Shown piece by piece: positions 8,954-18,005 of a DNA stretch of 64,000 bases. The notes under the pieces are model-generated. The model had not been told where the DNA came from. It made no database searches and saw only the letters and a program-made list of their open reading frames with translations. The position numbers were made by a program, and so were the translations under genes. Source of the DNA: Corynebacterium sp. KPL1814 (lineage in GTDB: Bacteria; Actinomycetota; Actinomycetes; Mycobacteriales; Mycobacteriaceae); contig NZ_KI515775.1 of the NCBI RefSeq assembly GCF_000478175.1, positions 306,894 through 370,893 on the forward strand, written 5' to 3'. Each line of letters begins with the position of its first letter. Position 1 is the stretch's first letter.

Positions 8954-10153
8954 TTAGTACAGATAGACGGTGGTCTCTTCGCCCGCGGCGGGGGCAGGTC
9001 CATCAATGATGCAATACCCATTCGTACCGGCCAGCGAGACCACCCGGTGGCTGCCACGGCTTAACGCGCCAGTAATCCTGGGCTTTCCCGCAAAGCTGAC
9101 GGTCACAGGAACGATGACGGGGCGTGCGCTTGCCGATGGCAGCGAAACCTCCACCTTCGCACTCAGCTGCACGGTCTCCCGCGGGTGCGGCTGGCCCGAT
9201 AAGGCGGCGATAAGCGGGCGTGCATAGAGCTGGAAACCGACGAAAGCCGCCACCGGATTGCCCGGCAGCGCAAGCACCGGAACACCCCGCCACCTGCCGA
9301 TGCCCTGCGGCGCACCGGGCCGCTGGTGAACGTGCCCGAACCACGAATCGTCGCCCGTGCCCAGCACCCCGTGCACCACGTCGAAGGCGCCGGCCGATAC
9401 CCCGCCGGAGGTAATAATGAGGTCGTGGGATTCGCTGAGCTCATCGAGCAGCCGGGATAACTCCGCGGGGTCGTCGCCCACGTGGGAGTAGGACTCCGTG
9501 TGGGCGAGGGAGGCGAGCATCGGCCCATTGGAATCCGGCAGGCGCCCTGGGGAAAGCTCGTCCGGATAGGGAGATAGCTCATTGCCGGAAGAAATCACCG
9601 CGATGCGCGGGCGCTGGTAAGCCTGCACCGAATAGATACCGGTGGAGATAAGCGCTGCGATAACGGCCGCATTCGCGGTGGTCCCAGCCGTAGCAACGAC
9701 GGTGCCGGGCTGGATGTCTTCGCCGGCGGGGCGGATATGCGATTTCGCCGGCGCGGCGGTGATGGTGACCTCGCGCGGCAACTCCGTGGGCCCAGGCGGG
9801 ACAGAGGTGTTTTCTACTGGGACGACTAGAAGGCCAGTGGCATTGCCTACGGGCGCGCCGGTCATGATGCGCACCGCATGACCGACGGGAACTGCCTGGG
9901 CGGTAGCCCCGGCAGGAACATCGCCTGCTACCGGCAGCGTCCACGGGCCCGCGCCCGAAATATCTGCGGCGCGGACGAGGAAGCCATCCATCGCGGAATT
10001 GGCAAATGGCGGGACGGGAAAGCGCGCGGTCGCATCCTCCGCTAATATCCGTCCGCGCAGCGCTGGGCCAACGGGAACGGACTCTGCGCGCGGCGCCGGC
10101 GCCAGTGCCAGAACCGCGGAAAGGTGCTCAGAAATGGAACGCGATGCGGACAT
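8954..10153 (-). CDS. moeA: Molybdopterin molybdenumtransferase MoeA
   Basis: 399 residues, the usual MoeA length. It inserts molybdate into adenylated molybdopterin. Visible signatures are PPFANSAMDGF at about residues 48-58, VRIMTGAPV, PAGEDI, ISSGNEL, the MPT-binding segment ITSGGVSAG and LPGNPVAAFV. The C-terminal domain IV follows. The start lies 11 bases after the moaA stop. The minus-strand order moaA-moeA-moaC-mobA makes a compact cofactor operon next to nar. moaE, moaD and moeB are not in the window. Confidence 0.95.
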   Translation of the reverse strand: MSASRSISEHLSAVLALAPAPRAESVPVGPALRGRILAEDATARFPVPPFANSAMDGFLVRAADISGAGPWTLPVAGDVPAGATAQAVPVGHAVRIMTGAPVGNATGLLVVPVENTSVPPGPTELPREVTITAAPAKSHIRPAGEDIQPGTVVATAGTTANAAVIAALISTGIYSVQAYQRPRIAVISSGNELSPYPDELSPGRLPDSNGPMLASLAHTESYSHVGDDPAELSRLLDELSESHDLIITSGGVSAGAFDVVHGVLGTGDDSWFGHVHQRPGAPQGIGRWRGVPVLALPGNPVAAFVGFQLYARPLIAALSGQPHPRETVQLSAKVEVSLPSASARPVIVPVTVSFAGKPRITGALSRGSHRVVSLAGTNGYCIIDGPAPAAGEETTVYLY

Positions 10154-10164
10154 AAATATTTAGA

Positions 10165-11277
10165 CTAGCCGCCAATGGCAGACATGGGGCGATCCGGCTG
10201 CAAGAAGCCCTCATCATCAATGCCGTGGCCCGGTTTCTTCGTCCACATTTCCCCGGCCCATGCCTCCATTAATTCCTCGTCGCTGGCTCCGGAGCGAATG
10301 AGATCCCGCAACTGGGTTTCGGAATTACCAAAGAGGCAGTTGCGCACGGCACCATCGGTAGTAAGCCGCGTGCGGTCGCAGTCGCCACAAAAGGGATGGG
10401 TCACCGAGGCGATGATGCCAAGCTTGCCGGCGGTGCCATCGGGGGCGATAGCATCCCACAACGCGGCCGGGGCCGATCCGCGCGGCTCGCGCGCCGGGCG
10501 CATGGAAAAGTGGCTTTGTAGCCGGTGCAAGATGTCATCGGCGGTGACCATGTCCTCGCGGCGCCATTTTTCCCGCGGGCCGAGCGGCATTTGCTCAATA
10601 AAGCGCAGCTGGGCGCCCTGGTGCAGGGCATAGTCCGCCAGCGGGACGATATCTTCCTCATTGACGCCGGGCATGACCACGGCATTGATCTTGACGGGAT
10701 TTAATCCGGCATCTGCCGCGGCGGCGATGGCCTCGAGCACGTGGGATAGGCGGTCGCGGCGGGTGAGTGCGGCATAGCGTTGAGGATCGATGGTATCCAG
10801 CGAGATATTGATGCGGTCGAGCCCCGCGGTAGCGAGTTGTGCCGCGCGCTTTTCCAAGCCCAATCCGTTGGTAGTTAGCGCCGTGGACGGCGCGATGCCT
10901 TCATCCGTGGTGAGTTCCTTGGTGGCGGCGATGATTTTTCCCAAGGATTTGCGCAGCAGCGGTTCGCCGCCGGTAAAGCGCACCTGGCGGATGCCGAGCT
11001 TTTCTACGCCGAGGCGGATAAGCCGGATGGTTTCTTCATCGGACAGCGTTTGCTGCTTGGGCATCCACTCTAAGCCTTCGGCCGGCATGCAGTACGTGCA
11101 GCGCAGGTTGCAGCGATCCGTAAGCGACACGCGTAAGTCGCGGGCCCTGCGGCCATAGCGGTCAACCAAGGCGCGCGTGCCGTCGCTTGCCGCAGCAGGT
11201 AAATCCTCCGGCGGCTGCGACCGGCCCACGGTGGGCAGGGGCAGGGAGACCGCTGAAGAAGACGTTGGTGAAGTCAT
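10165..11277 (-). CDS. moaA: GTP 3',8-cyclase MoaA (radical SAM)
   Basis: 370 residues with the start at ATG 11275-11277. It catalyses the first step from GTP towards cPMP. The radical-SAM cluster is C56-x3-C60-x2-C63 in LTDRCNLRCTYCMP. The second, GTP-binding cluster appears as FCGDCDRTRL followed by NCLF near the C-terminus, and the protein ends in the functionally important Gly-Gly. The frame is open further upstream, but TAGACT lies 7 bases before the chosen ATG, which fits a leaderless message; the first 35 residues are a Ser/Pro-rich tail without homology. Confidence 0.94.
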   Translation of the reverse strand: MTSPTSSSAVSLPLPTVGRSQPPEDLPAAASDGTRALVDRYGRRARDLRVSLTDRCNLRCTYCMPAEGLEWMPKQQTLSDEETIRLIRLGVEKLGIRQVRFTGGEPLLRKSLGKIIAATKELTTDEGIAPSTALTTNGLGLEKRAAQLATAGLDRINISLDTIDPQRYAALTRRDRLSHVLEAIAAAADAGLNPVKINAVVMPGVNEEDIVPLADYALHQGAQLRFIEQMPLGPREKWRREDMVTADDILHRLQSHFSMRPAREPRGSAPAALWDAIAPDGTAGKLGIIASVTHPFCGDCDRTRLTTDGAVRNCLFGNSETQLRDLIRSGASDEELMEAWAGEMWTKKPGHGIDDEGFLQPDRPMSAIGG

Positions 11278-11284
11278 TGCTGCC

Positions 11285-11290
11285 AGTCTA
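11285..11290 (-). promoter_or_regulatory. -10 element of a leaderless moaA promoter
   Basis: TAGACT on the minus strand, 7 bases before the moaA ATG, with TTGGTG 18 bases further upstream as a plausible -35. No Shine-Dalgarno is present. Confidence 0.6.
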
Positions 11291-11338
11291 AGAGTGGGGA
11301 ACAAGGTACACCAAGCTACAACGCAACCTGGCCGGGGA

Positions 11339-13126
11339 TTATTCCTCGTTTTCCCGGTTAAAATCGCTTTCGTCGATATCGTCAAGGCGCTGCGCTTCAC
11401 CCGGGCCCTTGAGGCGGATGATGTTGTATTCGCCTTCGGCCAAGTGGGTACGCAAATCCTTTTTATCGAACTTGCCCACTGAGGTCTTATCGATCGACTT
11501 TACAAAGGTCCAGTACTCCGGCAGCATCCAGCTGGGCAATTCCTTGTGCAGGCTCTGGCGCAATTTTTCGGCCGTTTCGATGGTGGGAGAGGCTTTCTCA
11601 TCTAAGACGGTCACGGCGAGGGGGCGTTCCACCCACTGCTTGTCCGGGTAGCCAATCACCGCGGCTTCCACCACATCGGAATTGGCCATGATGAGGTTTT
11701 CCAACTGCACCGAATAGATCCACTCGCCGCCCGAGCGGATGACATCGCGGGCGCGGTCCTCAACGGTGAGGAAGCCGTCCTTCGTCACAGATCCGACATC
11801 GCCGGTGCGCAACCAGCCATCCGCGGTGAACTTGGACTCCGCGGCCTCGACCGGCTTGCCGCGGAACTCGGAGGCCACCTCGCCCGGCTCGGCGGTGGGG
11901 GAATGATAATAAGAACCGGTCACGAGGTTGCCACGCACCTGGAGCTCACCGGCATTGCGGTCGGTCTTGGATACCACTTGGCCGTCATTTACCACGCGGT
12001 ACTGCAGCGAAGCTGCAATCTTGCCCTGGGAGATGCGATAAGCCCAGCGGGTATCGCCGGAGGCACCCTGCGGCGGGCGGGCGACGCTGCCAACCGTCGA
12101 GGTTTCCACCATGCCCCAGACGTGGACCACGTCGACACCGTAATGCTCCTCCCACATCTTAATAAGCTGCGGCGGCACAGGTGAGCCGCCGGCGAAGATC
12201 TCCGTCAGAGTCATGCGCTCTGGCGGATTGTGCATGTAGTGCACGAAGAGCTGGATCCAGATGGTAGGCACGCCGTGGGCCACGCGCGGCGACGTGGCCG
12301 CGATGACCTTGGCGAGTGTGGGGGCGGAGACGTCGGCATCGGGAAGCACGAGTGGGGTGCCCGTCATGAAACACGTAAAGGGAACGCCCCAGCTCAGCAC
12401 GTGATAGATGGGAATGCAGCACAGGAAGGTTTCGCCGTGGGTAATGCACAGCGAATCCGAGGAACGCAGCTGCATGGCCTCGAGGTAGAGCGAGCGGTGG
12501 GAATATAACACGCCCTTCGGTGCGCCAGTGGTGCCGGTGGAATAGCACAGTGCGGCGGCGGTGCGCTCATCGAGCTCGGGCCAATCGTAGATGGTAGAGC
12601 GGCCATCCAACAGGGCCTCATAGGAATAAAACTCGATGCCGCGCGGAAAGTGGTGGGCAAAGCGCTGCGGCGATTGGGAACCGGTAAAAATCACCGAATG
12701 CACGGAAGGCGCGCCGTTTAAAACCGTGCCCAACTGCGGGGCAAGCCGGGGATCGCAGACGATGACGGAGACCTCGGCATGGCTGATGATGTGCCGAATC
12801 TGGTCATTCATCAGCTGCTTATTCAGCGGGGTAAAAACTGCGCCCTTGCAGGCGGAACCAAACATGACCTCGAGGTGTTCGGCGCAATTCCACATGAAGC
12901 TACCCACGCGCTGATCACCGGTAATGCCGAGGTCATCGTGTAAAACATGGGCAAAGGCTGCCGCGCGGGCAGCGATATCGCGGAAGGTAACCTTTTCTGC
13001 GGGGCCAAACTCGGACCCGGTTCCCTCGCCGTGCCAGGTGGTCACAGTGGTATTGCCGTGCACTGACGCGCCGTATTCCAAAATACGGGTTAAAGACAGG
13101 GGAATATCCATCATCGTGGAAAGCAT
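11339..13126 (-). CDS. AMP-binding acyl-CoA synthetase (fatty-acid-CoA ligase family)
   Basis: 595 residues with the full adenylate-forming fold. The ATP motif is YSTGTTGAPKGVLYSHRS at about residues 195-212, VWGMVETS occupies the place of the A5 motif, and DGWLRTGDVG plus RARDVIRSGGEWI are the A7/A8 hinge motifs. The late K in TSVGKFDKK is the catalytic lysine position. The likely reaction is ATP-dependent activation of a medium- or long-chain fatty acid to its CoA thioester. The substrate cannot be read from sequence. It has an acidic C-terminal tail (DDIDESDFNRENEE). The gene stands alone between moaA and rho. Confidence 0.9.
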   Translation of the reverse strand: MLSTMMDIPLSLTRILEYGASVHGNTTVTTWHGEGTGSEFGPAEKVTFRDIAARAAAFAHVLHDDLGITGDQRVGSFMWNCAEHLEVMFGSACKGAVFTPLNKQLMNDQIRHIISHAEVSVIVCDPRLAPQLGTVLNGAPSVHSVIFTGSQSPQRFAHHFPRGIEFYSYEALLDGRSTIYDWPELDERTAAALCYSTGTTGAPKGVLYSHRSLYLEAMQLRSSDSLCITHGETFLCCIPIYHVLSWGVPFTCFMTGTPLVLPDADVSAPTLAKVIAATSPRVAHGVPTIWIQLFVHYMHNPPERMTLTEIFAGGSPVPPQLIKMWEEHYGVDVVHVWGMVETSTVGSVARPPQGASGDTRWAYRISQGKIAASLQYRVVNDGQVVSKTDRNAGELQVRGNLVTGSYYHSPTAEPGEVASEFRGKPVEAAESKFTADGWLRTGDVGSVTKDGFLTVEDRARDVIRSGGEWIYSVQLENLIMANSDVVEAAVIGYPDKQWVERPLAVTVLDEKASPTIETAEKLRQSLHKELPSWMLPEYWTFVKSIDKTSVGKFDKKDLRTHLAEGEYNIIRLKGPGEAQRLDDIDESDFNRENEE

Positions 13127-13132
13127 GCTTCC

Positions 13133-13138
13133 ACTGTA
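13133..13138 (-). promoter_or_regulatory. -10 element of a leaderless acyl-CoA synthetase promoter
   Basis: TACAGT on the minus strand, 6 bases before the ATG at 13124-13126, with no Shine-Dalgarno. It is divergent from the rho promoter 40 bases away. Confidence 0.5.
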
Positions 13139-13500
13139 GCGGTGTCCAAGTACTCACCGCGAAGCGAATGCGCTATAATTGCCTTCGACTGATAGGAAAG
13201 CGGGAAAATCTTCCCAATCCTATGCAATCGGGCCCAGTGACAGGTCCCATCGTTATACATTGCCCACAGTCGTTTCTTGAATTCTTCCGCCCCCGCGTAC
13301 TGGCTACAAGGGGGATTTCCCTTAAGGTAACCGGAAGAGGCCTCATACTTATTGCCCGGCAGGGTGCGCTAGCGCCTTGGCACGAGGGCGAAAAGATAAG
13401 AAAAATACACATCGGCTTCCAGTGCACCCGCCCAAGCTTCCCTGAAGTGGGGGAGGGCGGATCCCAACTATGGACCTGGTCAAGCAACGAAAGGATATCC
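13139..13500 (+). promoter_or_regulatory. Long rho 5' leader with hairpins
   Basis: This 362-base stretch holds no convincing gene. After TATAAT the first transcribed bases form a bulged hairpin at 13192-13223 (ATAGGA pairs with TCCTAT, GGGAA with TTCCC). Further on are AAGGG/CCCTT around 13309-13324 and the palindrome GCGCTAGCGC near 13368. C-rich unpaired stretches lie between. Long leaders of rho genes in other bacteria mediate autogenous control by Rho; that role here is inferred. The frame is open back to 13168, but coding use would overlap the promoter. Confidence 0.5.
13174..13179 (+). promoter_or_regulatory. -10 element (TATAAT) of the rho promoter
   Basis: A perfect TATAAT in a GC-rich context, which predicts transcription from about 13186 and therefore a leader of about 315 bases before the rho start. 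No strong -35 is evident. Confidence 0.6.
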
Positions 13501-15378
13501 GTGAGCGATACGGACAACACCGCGGCACAGGATCTCGCATCCCTGAAGCTGCCGGAATTGCGCAAAATGGCCGCTGAGCGCGGCCTTCGCGGCGTCTCTG
13601 CCCTGCGCAAAGGGGATCTCATCACCGCCATTAAAACCGGTCAGGTTCCCGCAAAGGCGAAGGCAAAAATAGAGCAGGCAGAAAAGGCCGAAAAGGCCGA
13701 GAAACCCGCTGAGGATGCGGCACCTGCCAAGCAGAAAGATAAACCGTCCAAGAAGGATGACCGCGGCGAGAGCGATAACGGCAAATCCGGCGAACAGCAG
13801 GACAACCGCGGCAAAGACCGCAAGGACAACGGCGACGACCAGCGCTATGAGTCGCGGTCGCAGGCCCGCCGTGCCCGCCGCAACCGCGCCCGCCGCCAGG
13901 AGCGCCAAGAGCAAGGCGATAATAACCGCGGCGAGAATAACCGGGGTGACAACAATCGGGGCGAGGGGCAGAACCAGAATCGCCACCAGGATCGCCGCGA
14001 TGACTCCCAGGATGGCTCCGATAACCAGGGAGACAAGCAGGGCGAGAAGAACGGCGATAATAATCACCGCAATAATCGCAATGACGATAATAATTTTGAC
14101 CGCGGCAACCGACGCGGCCGTCGCAACCGCCGGAATCGGCGGGGTGGCAGGGGCAATAATGATAACCACGGCGGCGGCAATGACCTGCAGGTACGCGAGG
14201 GCGATGAGCTGCAGGCAGTTGGCGGCATCTTGGATGTCGTAGACAATAACGTCTCCTTCCTGCGCACCACCGGGTACCGCGCGGGCGATGCGGACGTCTT
14301 TGTTAATAAAAACATCGTGCGCCGGCTGGGCCTGCGCTCTGGCGATGCCATTACCGGTCAGGTGAAGGTGGCTGGTCCTACCCACACCCACGGCAATGGC
14401 CGCAACCGCCGCAAGTACAACCAGTTGGTGCAGGTCGATACCGTCAATGGAATCGATCCGGAAGAGGCCAAGCAGCGCCCGCACTTTAATAAGCTCACGC
14501 CGCTGTATCCCAACCAGCGCCTGCGCTTGGAAACGGATCCAAAGATCCTGACCACCCGCGTTATCGACCTGATCATGCCGATTGGTAAGGGCCAGCGCGC
14601 GCTCATCGTCTCGCCGCCGAAGGCCGGTAAGACCACCATCTTGCAAAATATCGCGAATGCGATTGCTACCAATAACCCCGAGTGCTACCTCATGGTGGTG
14701 CTGGTGGACGAGCGCCCTGAAGAGGTCACGGACATGCAGCGCTCCGTGAAGGGTGAGGTCATTTCTTCGACCTTTGACCGCCCGCCATCAGAGCACACCT
14801 CCGTCTCCGAGCTGGCCATCGAGCGCGCAAAGCGCCTGGTGGAGCAGGGCAAGGATGTCGTGGTGTTGCTGGATTCCATCACCCGCTTGGGCCGCGCCTA
14901 CAACAACTCCTCCCCGGCATCGGGCCGCATCCTGTCCGGTGGTGTGGATTCCAATGCGCTCTACCCACCAAAGCGCTTCTTGGGCGCTGCCCGCAATATT
15001 GAAGAGGGCGGTTCGCTGACCATCATCGCCACCGCGATGGTGGAGACCGGTTCTACCGGCGATACCGTCATCTTCGAGGAATTCAAGGGCACGGGCAACG
15101 CAGAGCTGAAGCTGGACCGCGGGATCTCGGAACGCCGCGTATTCCCAGCTGTGGATGTCAACCCCTCCGGTACCCGCAAGGACGAGCTCCTGCTGGTGCC
15201 TGAAGAGGCGCGCATCATGACGAAACTGCGCCGCATCCTGTCGGCTCTGGACTCCCACCAGGCAATTGACCTGTTGATCAAGCAGCTTAAGAAGACCCGC
15301 TCGAATGGCGAGTTCCTCATGCAGGTGGCTTCTTCGGCACCGATGGCTGCGGATAAGGACGAGGAAGACTATGTCTAA
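13501..15378 (+). CDS. rho: Transcription termination factor Rho with long disordered insert
   Basis: 625 residues from GTG 13501, which has GAAAGGA upstream. Rho is the hexameric RNA-dependent ATPase that ends transcription. Residues 1-50 are the N-terminal helix bundle ([16 protein letters not shown]). Residues 51-228 are a low-complexity insert rich in Asp, Asn, Arg, Gly and Gln, with the repeat [12 protein letters not shown]. From residue 229 follow the RNA-binding domain and the ATPase core: Walker A SPPKAGKT, Walker [17 protein letters not shown] and the secondary-site region [12 protein letters not shown]. The ATG of prfA lies inside the last codons (8-base overlap). Confidence 0.97.
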   Translation: MSDTDNTAAQDLASLKLPELRKMAAERGLRGVSALRKGDLITAIKTGQVPAKAKAKIEQAEKAEKAEKPAEDAAPAKQKDKPSKKDDRGESDNGKSGEQQDNRGKDRKDNGDDQRYESRSQARRARRNRARRQERQEQGDNNRGENNRGDNNRGEGQNQNRHQDRRDDSQDGSDNQGDKQGEKNGDNNHRNNRNDDNNFDRGNRRGRRNRRNRRGGRGNNDNHGGGNDLQVREGDELQAVGGILDVVDNNVSFLRTTGYRAGDADVFVNKNIVRRLGLRSGDAITGQVKVAGPTHTHGNGRNRRKYNQLVQVDTVNGIDPEEAKQRPHFNKLTPLYPNQRLRLETDPKILTTRVIDLIMPIGKGQRALIVSPPKAGKTTILQNIANAIATNNPECYLMVVLVDERPEEVTDMQRSVKGEVISSTFDRPPSEHTSVSELAIERAKRLVEQGKDVVVLLDSITRLGRAYNNSSPASGRILSGGVDSNALYPPKRFLGAARNIEEGGSLTIIATAMVETGSTGDTVIFEEFKGTGNAELKLDRGISERRVFPAVDVNPSGTRKDELLLVPEEARIMTKLRRILSALDSHQAIDLLIKQLKKTRSNGEFLMQVASSAPMAADKDEEDYV

Positions 15379-16447
15379 TCAAGTTTCCATGGTTGATGAC
15401 ATTGTGTCGGAATACCAGGGCATTGAAATGCAGATGGGCGATCCAGAAATCGCCGGCGATCAGCAGGCTTTTCGCAAGCTGTCCAAGCGGTACGCGGAGT
15501 TGCGCCCCATCATCATGGTTAACGATGAACTGACCCAGGCGCGCGAGGATCTCGCGGACGCCAAGGAGATGGCTTACGAAGACCACGACTTCCAGGAAGA
15601 AGCAGACCGCCTAGCAGAGTCTGTGGAAGAGCTGGAAGAAAAGCTGGCTGACCTGCTCGCGCCGCGCGATGAGCAGGACTCGGAAGACATCATCATGGAG
15701 ATCAAGGCCGGTGCCGGCGGCGAAGAGGCCGCGCTCTTTGCCGGCGACTTGGCCCGCATGTACGAGCGTTTTGCCGATAAGATTGACTTTAAGTGGGAGG
15801 TCTTGGGCCTTAACGAATCCGACTTGGGCGGCGTAAAGGATATGACTATCTCCTTCCGCGCTAAATCCCCGACGCGCGATGGCGCATGGTCCGTCTTCAA
15901 ATTCGAAGGCGGCGTGCACCGCGTGCAGCGCGTGCCGGTTACGGAATCGCAGGGACGCATCCAGACTTCTGCTGCTGGCGTTCTGGTGTACCCAGAGCCC
16001 GAAGAAGTGGAATCGGTCAATATCGATGACAAGGATATTCGCGTCGATGTGTACCGCTCCTCCGGTAAGGGTGGTCAGGGTGTGAACACCACCGACTCCG
16101 CGGTGCGCATTACCCACCTGCCCACGGGCTTGATTGTTACCTGCCAGAAGGAACGTTCGCAGATCCAGAACAAGGCCCGCGCCCTGCAGGTGCTGCAGGC
16201 CCGCCTGGATCAGATGGAACGCGAGGCCCGCGAGGCCGAGGCTGGCGAGCAGCGCGCCTCCCAGGTGCGCACCATGGACCGCTCCGAGCGCGTGCGCACC
16301 TATAACTGGCCCGAAAACCGCATTACGGATCACCGCATTGGTTATAAGGCCAATAACCTGGATTCCGTGTTGAACGGCGATATGCAGGATCTCATCAAGG
16401 CCCTGCAGGACCAGGAACGCGCCGAGCGCCTTGAGGCCGAGGGATAA
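15371..16447 (+). CDS. prfA: Peptide chain release factor 1
   Basis: 358 residues. RF1 reads UAA and UAG stop codons. The codon-recognition tripeptide is PVT at 189-191, corresponding to E. coli PAT, and the catalytic GGQ is at 234-236 in [16 protein letters not shown] lies just before the ATG at 15371, within rho, and the two genes overlap by 8 bases, so expression is coupled. The next gene, prmC, encodes the enzyme that methylates the glutamine of this GGQ. The in-frame extension to 15305 lies inside rho and is rejected. Confidence 0.97.
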   Translation: MSNQVSMVDDIVSEYQGIEMQMGDPEIAGDQQAFRKLSKRYAELRPIIMVNDELTQAREDLADAKEMAYEDHDFQEEADRLAESVEELEEKLADLLAPRDEQDSEDIIMEIKAGAGGEEAALFAGDLARMYERFADKIDFKWEVLGLNESDLGGVKDMTISFRAKSPTRDGAWSVFKFEGGVHRVQRVPVTESQGRIQTSAAGVLVYPEPEEVESVNIDDKDIRVDVYRSSGKGGQGVNTTDSAVRITHLPTGLIVTCQKERSQIQNKARALQVLQARLDQMEREAREAEAGEQRASQVRTMDRSERVRTYNWPENRITDHRIGYKANNLDSVLNGDMQDLIKALQDQERAERLEAEG

Positions 16448-16456
16448 TAGCGGTCG

Positions 16457-17290
16457 ATGGAATCGTACGGTGAGGCGCTGCGCTATGGGGTGCAGCGCCT
16501 TCGCGTTGCTGGGGTAGGAAGCCCCGAGTGGGATACGCGCATCCTCATCTCCCACCTCATTCACTGCGGGCATTTGGATATTCCGCTGCATGAGCTACCT
16601 ATGCCCGGCTTTGACGTGGCCTTTGAGGCGCTTTTGCGCAGACGGGAACAGCGCGAGCCACTGCAATACGTGCTGGGTACGGCGTGGTTTGGCCCCCTGG
16701 ATTTGAAGGTGGGTCCGGGCGTGTTCATTCCGCGCCCGGAAACGGAGGTGATGGCGGATTGGGCGGTCCACCACGCACCAGGCTCGCGCATGGTGGATTT
16801 GTGCTCGGGTTCGGGCGCGCTGGCGCTCTACCTGCAGCATTACGTACCGCAGGCGGAGGTTAAGGCAGTAGAGCTTTCCGATGCCGCCCTCGAGTTCACC
16901 CGCGCCAATACCCACCGCACCGGGGTAGAGGTGGTGCAGGCGGATGCGACCGACATCCAGACTCTGGCGGACTGGAATGGCACGGTCGATCTCGTAGTGA
17001 GCAACCCGCCTTATGTACCGGAAGATCCGAATTTGCAGCCGGAGGTGTATCACGATCCGCACGTGGCCGTCTTCGGCGGCGATGACGGCATGGGAGTAAT
17101 CCGCGGGTTGATTCCCACGATCGCCAGGCTTCTGCGGCCTGGTGGGATCATGGCGATTGAACACGACGATACGACTGGCGATGCAGTGCGTGATGCGGTG
17201 CGTGACCACGGTGGCTTTTCCCATATCGCTCCGCTTAAGGACTTAACTGGCACGCCGCGCTTTATTACCGCGCAGCGCGCGGTAAACTAA
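16457..17290 (+). CDS. prmC: Peptide chain release factor N5-glutamine methyltransferase
   Basis: 277 residues. A SAM-dependent methylase with the N-terminal helical domain and a Rossmann fold; motif I is MVDLCSGSGALAL and the catalytic motif is SNPPYVPE, the glutamine-binding signature. It modifies the GGQ glutamine of RF1 and RF2. It begins 9 bases after prfA, with GAGGGATA upstream. The position directly behind prfA is conserved in many bacteria and supports the call. Confidence 0.95.
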   Translation: MESYGEALRYGVQRLRVAGVGSPEWDTRILISHLIHCGHLDIPLHELPMPGFDVAFEALLRRREQREPLQYVLGTAWFGPLDLKVGPGVFIPRPETEVMADWAVHHAPGSRMVDLCSGSGALALYLQHYVPQAEVKAVELSDAALEFTRANTHRTGVEVVQADATDIQTLADWNGTVDLVVSNPPYVPEDPNLQPEVYHDPHVAVFGGDDGMGVIRGLIPTIARLLRPGGIMAIEHDDTTGDAVRDAVRDHGGFSHIAPLKDLTGTPRFITAQRAVN

Positions 17291-17322
17291 GGCATCACCG
17301 TCGGGCAAGAAGGGGACTATTG

Positions 17323-17991
17323 ATGCAAGGAAAAATTTATAATTGCGCCGATGACACTGAGCGTGAGGAAGGCGTGAGCATCGCCACCAAGGCCGCCAAG
17401 TCTGGGCGGCTTGTGGTCATGCCCACCGATACGCTTTATGGCTTGGGCTGCGATGCCTTCGATAATGACGCGGTAGCCAATCTGCTTGCCACCAAGCAGC
17501 GTGGGCCGGATATGCCGGTTCCCGTGCTCGTCGGATCCTGGAACACCGTGCGCGGCCTCGTCGCCTCGTATCCCGATTCCACCCGTGACCTCGTTGAAGC
17601 CTTTTGGCCAGGCGGACTATCCATCGTCGTGCCACAGGCCCCGTCCCTGCCGTGGAACTTAGGTGATACCCGCGGTACCGTCATGCTGCGGATGCCCCTT
17701 CACCCGATTGCCATCGAGCTTTTGCGCGAGGTAGGGCCGATGGCGGTTTCTTCTGCCAATATTTCTGGACACCAACCGCCGACGACCGCGCAAATGGCCA
17801 AGGCTCAATTGGGCAAGGCCGTCACCGTGTATTTGGATGGGGGAGAAACGGACATTGGCAAGCCCTCGACCATCATTGACCTCTCTGGTGACCATCCATT
17901 CCTACTGCGCGAGGGTGCATTATCCGCGGAAGAGATTGGTGAGGTCCTCGGCGTCTCGGCTGACTCGTTGCGCACACGGCCCCAAGGATAG
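17323..17991 (+). CDS. L-threonylcarbamoyladenylate synthase (Sua5/YrdC/TsaC family)
   Basis: 222 residues from ATG 17323, with AGAAGGGG 6 bases upstream; an overlapping TTG at 17320 is also possible. It makes threonylcarbamoyl-AMP for t6A37 modification of ANN-reading tRNAs. YrdC-fold motifs are visible: GRLVVMPTDTLYGLGCDA, the substrate-cleft segment KQRGPDMPVPVLV, and PMAVSSANISG. It lacks the long Sua5 C-terminal domain, so it is closer to the TsaC size class. It follows prmC as in Mycobacterium and other Corynebacteriales. Confidence 0.92.
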   Translation: MQGKIYNCADDTEREEGVSIATKAAKSGRLVVMPTDTLYGLGCDAFDNDAVANLLATKQRGPDMPVPVLVGSWNTVRGLVASYPDSTRDLVEAFWPGGLSIVVPQAPSLPWNLGDTRGTVMLRMPLHPIAIELLREVGPMAVSSANISGHQPPTTAQMAKAQLGKAVTVYLDGGETDIGKPSTIIDLSGDHPFLLREGALSAEEIGEVLGVSADSLRTRPQG

Positions 17992-18005
17992 AAGGAGCAT
18001 TTCGC

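Noticed and set aside
13168..13500. In-frame upstream extension of rho by 111 codons
   Set aside because: It would start before the TATAAT -10. The GTG at 13501 has a good ribosome-binding site and the typical Rho N-terminus.
13480..14646. 388-codon open frame on the minus strand over the rho insert, looking like a membrane protein
   Set aside because: The hydrophobic Ala/Val/Ile/Leu-rich stretches are the reverse reading of Asn/Asp/Gly codons in the low-complexity part of rho.
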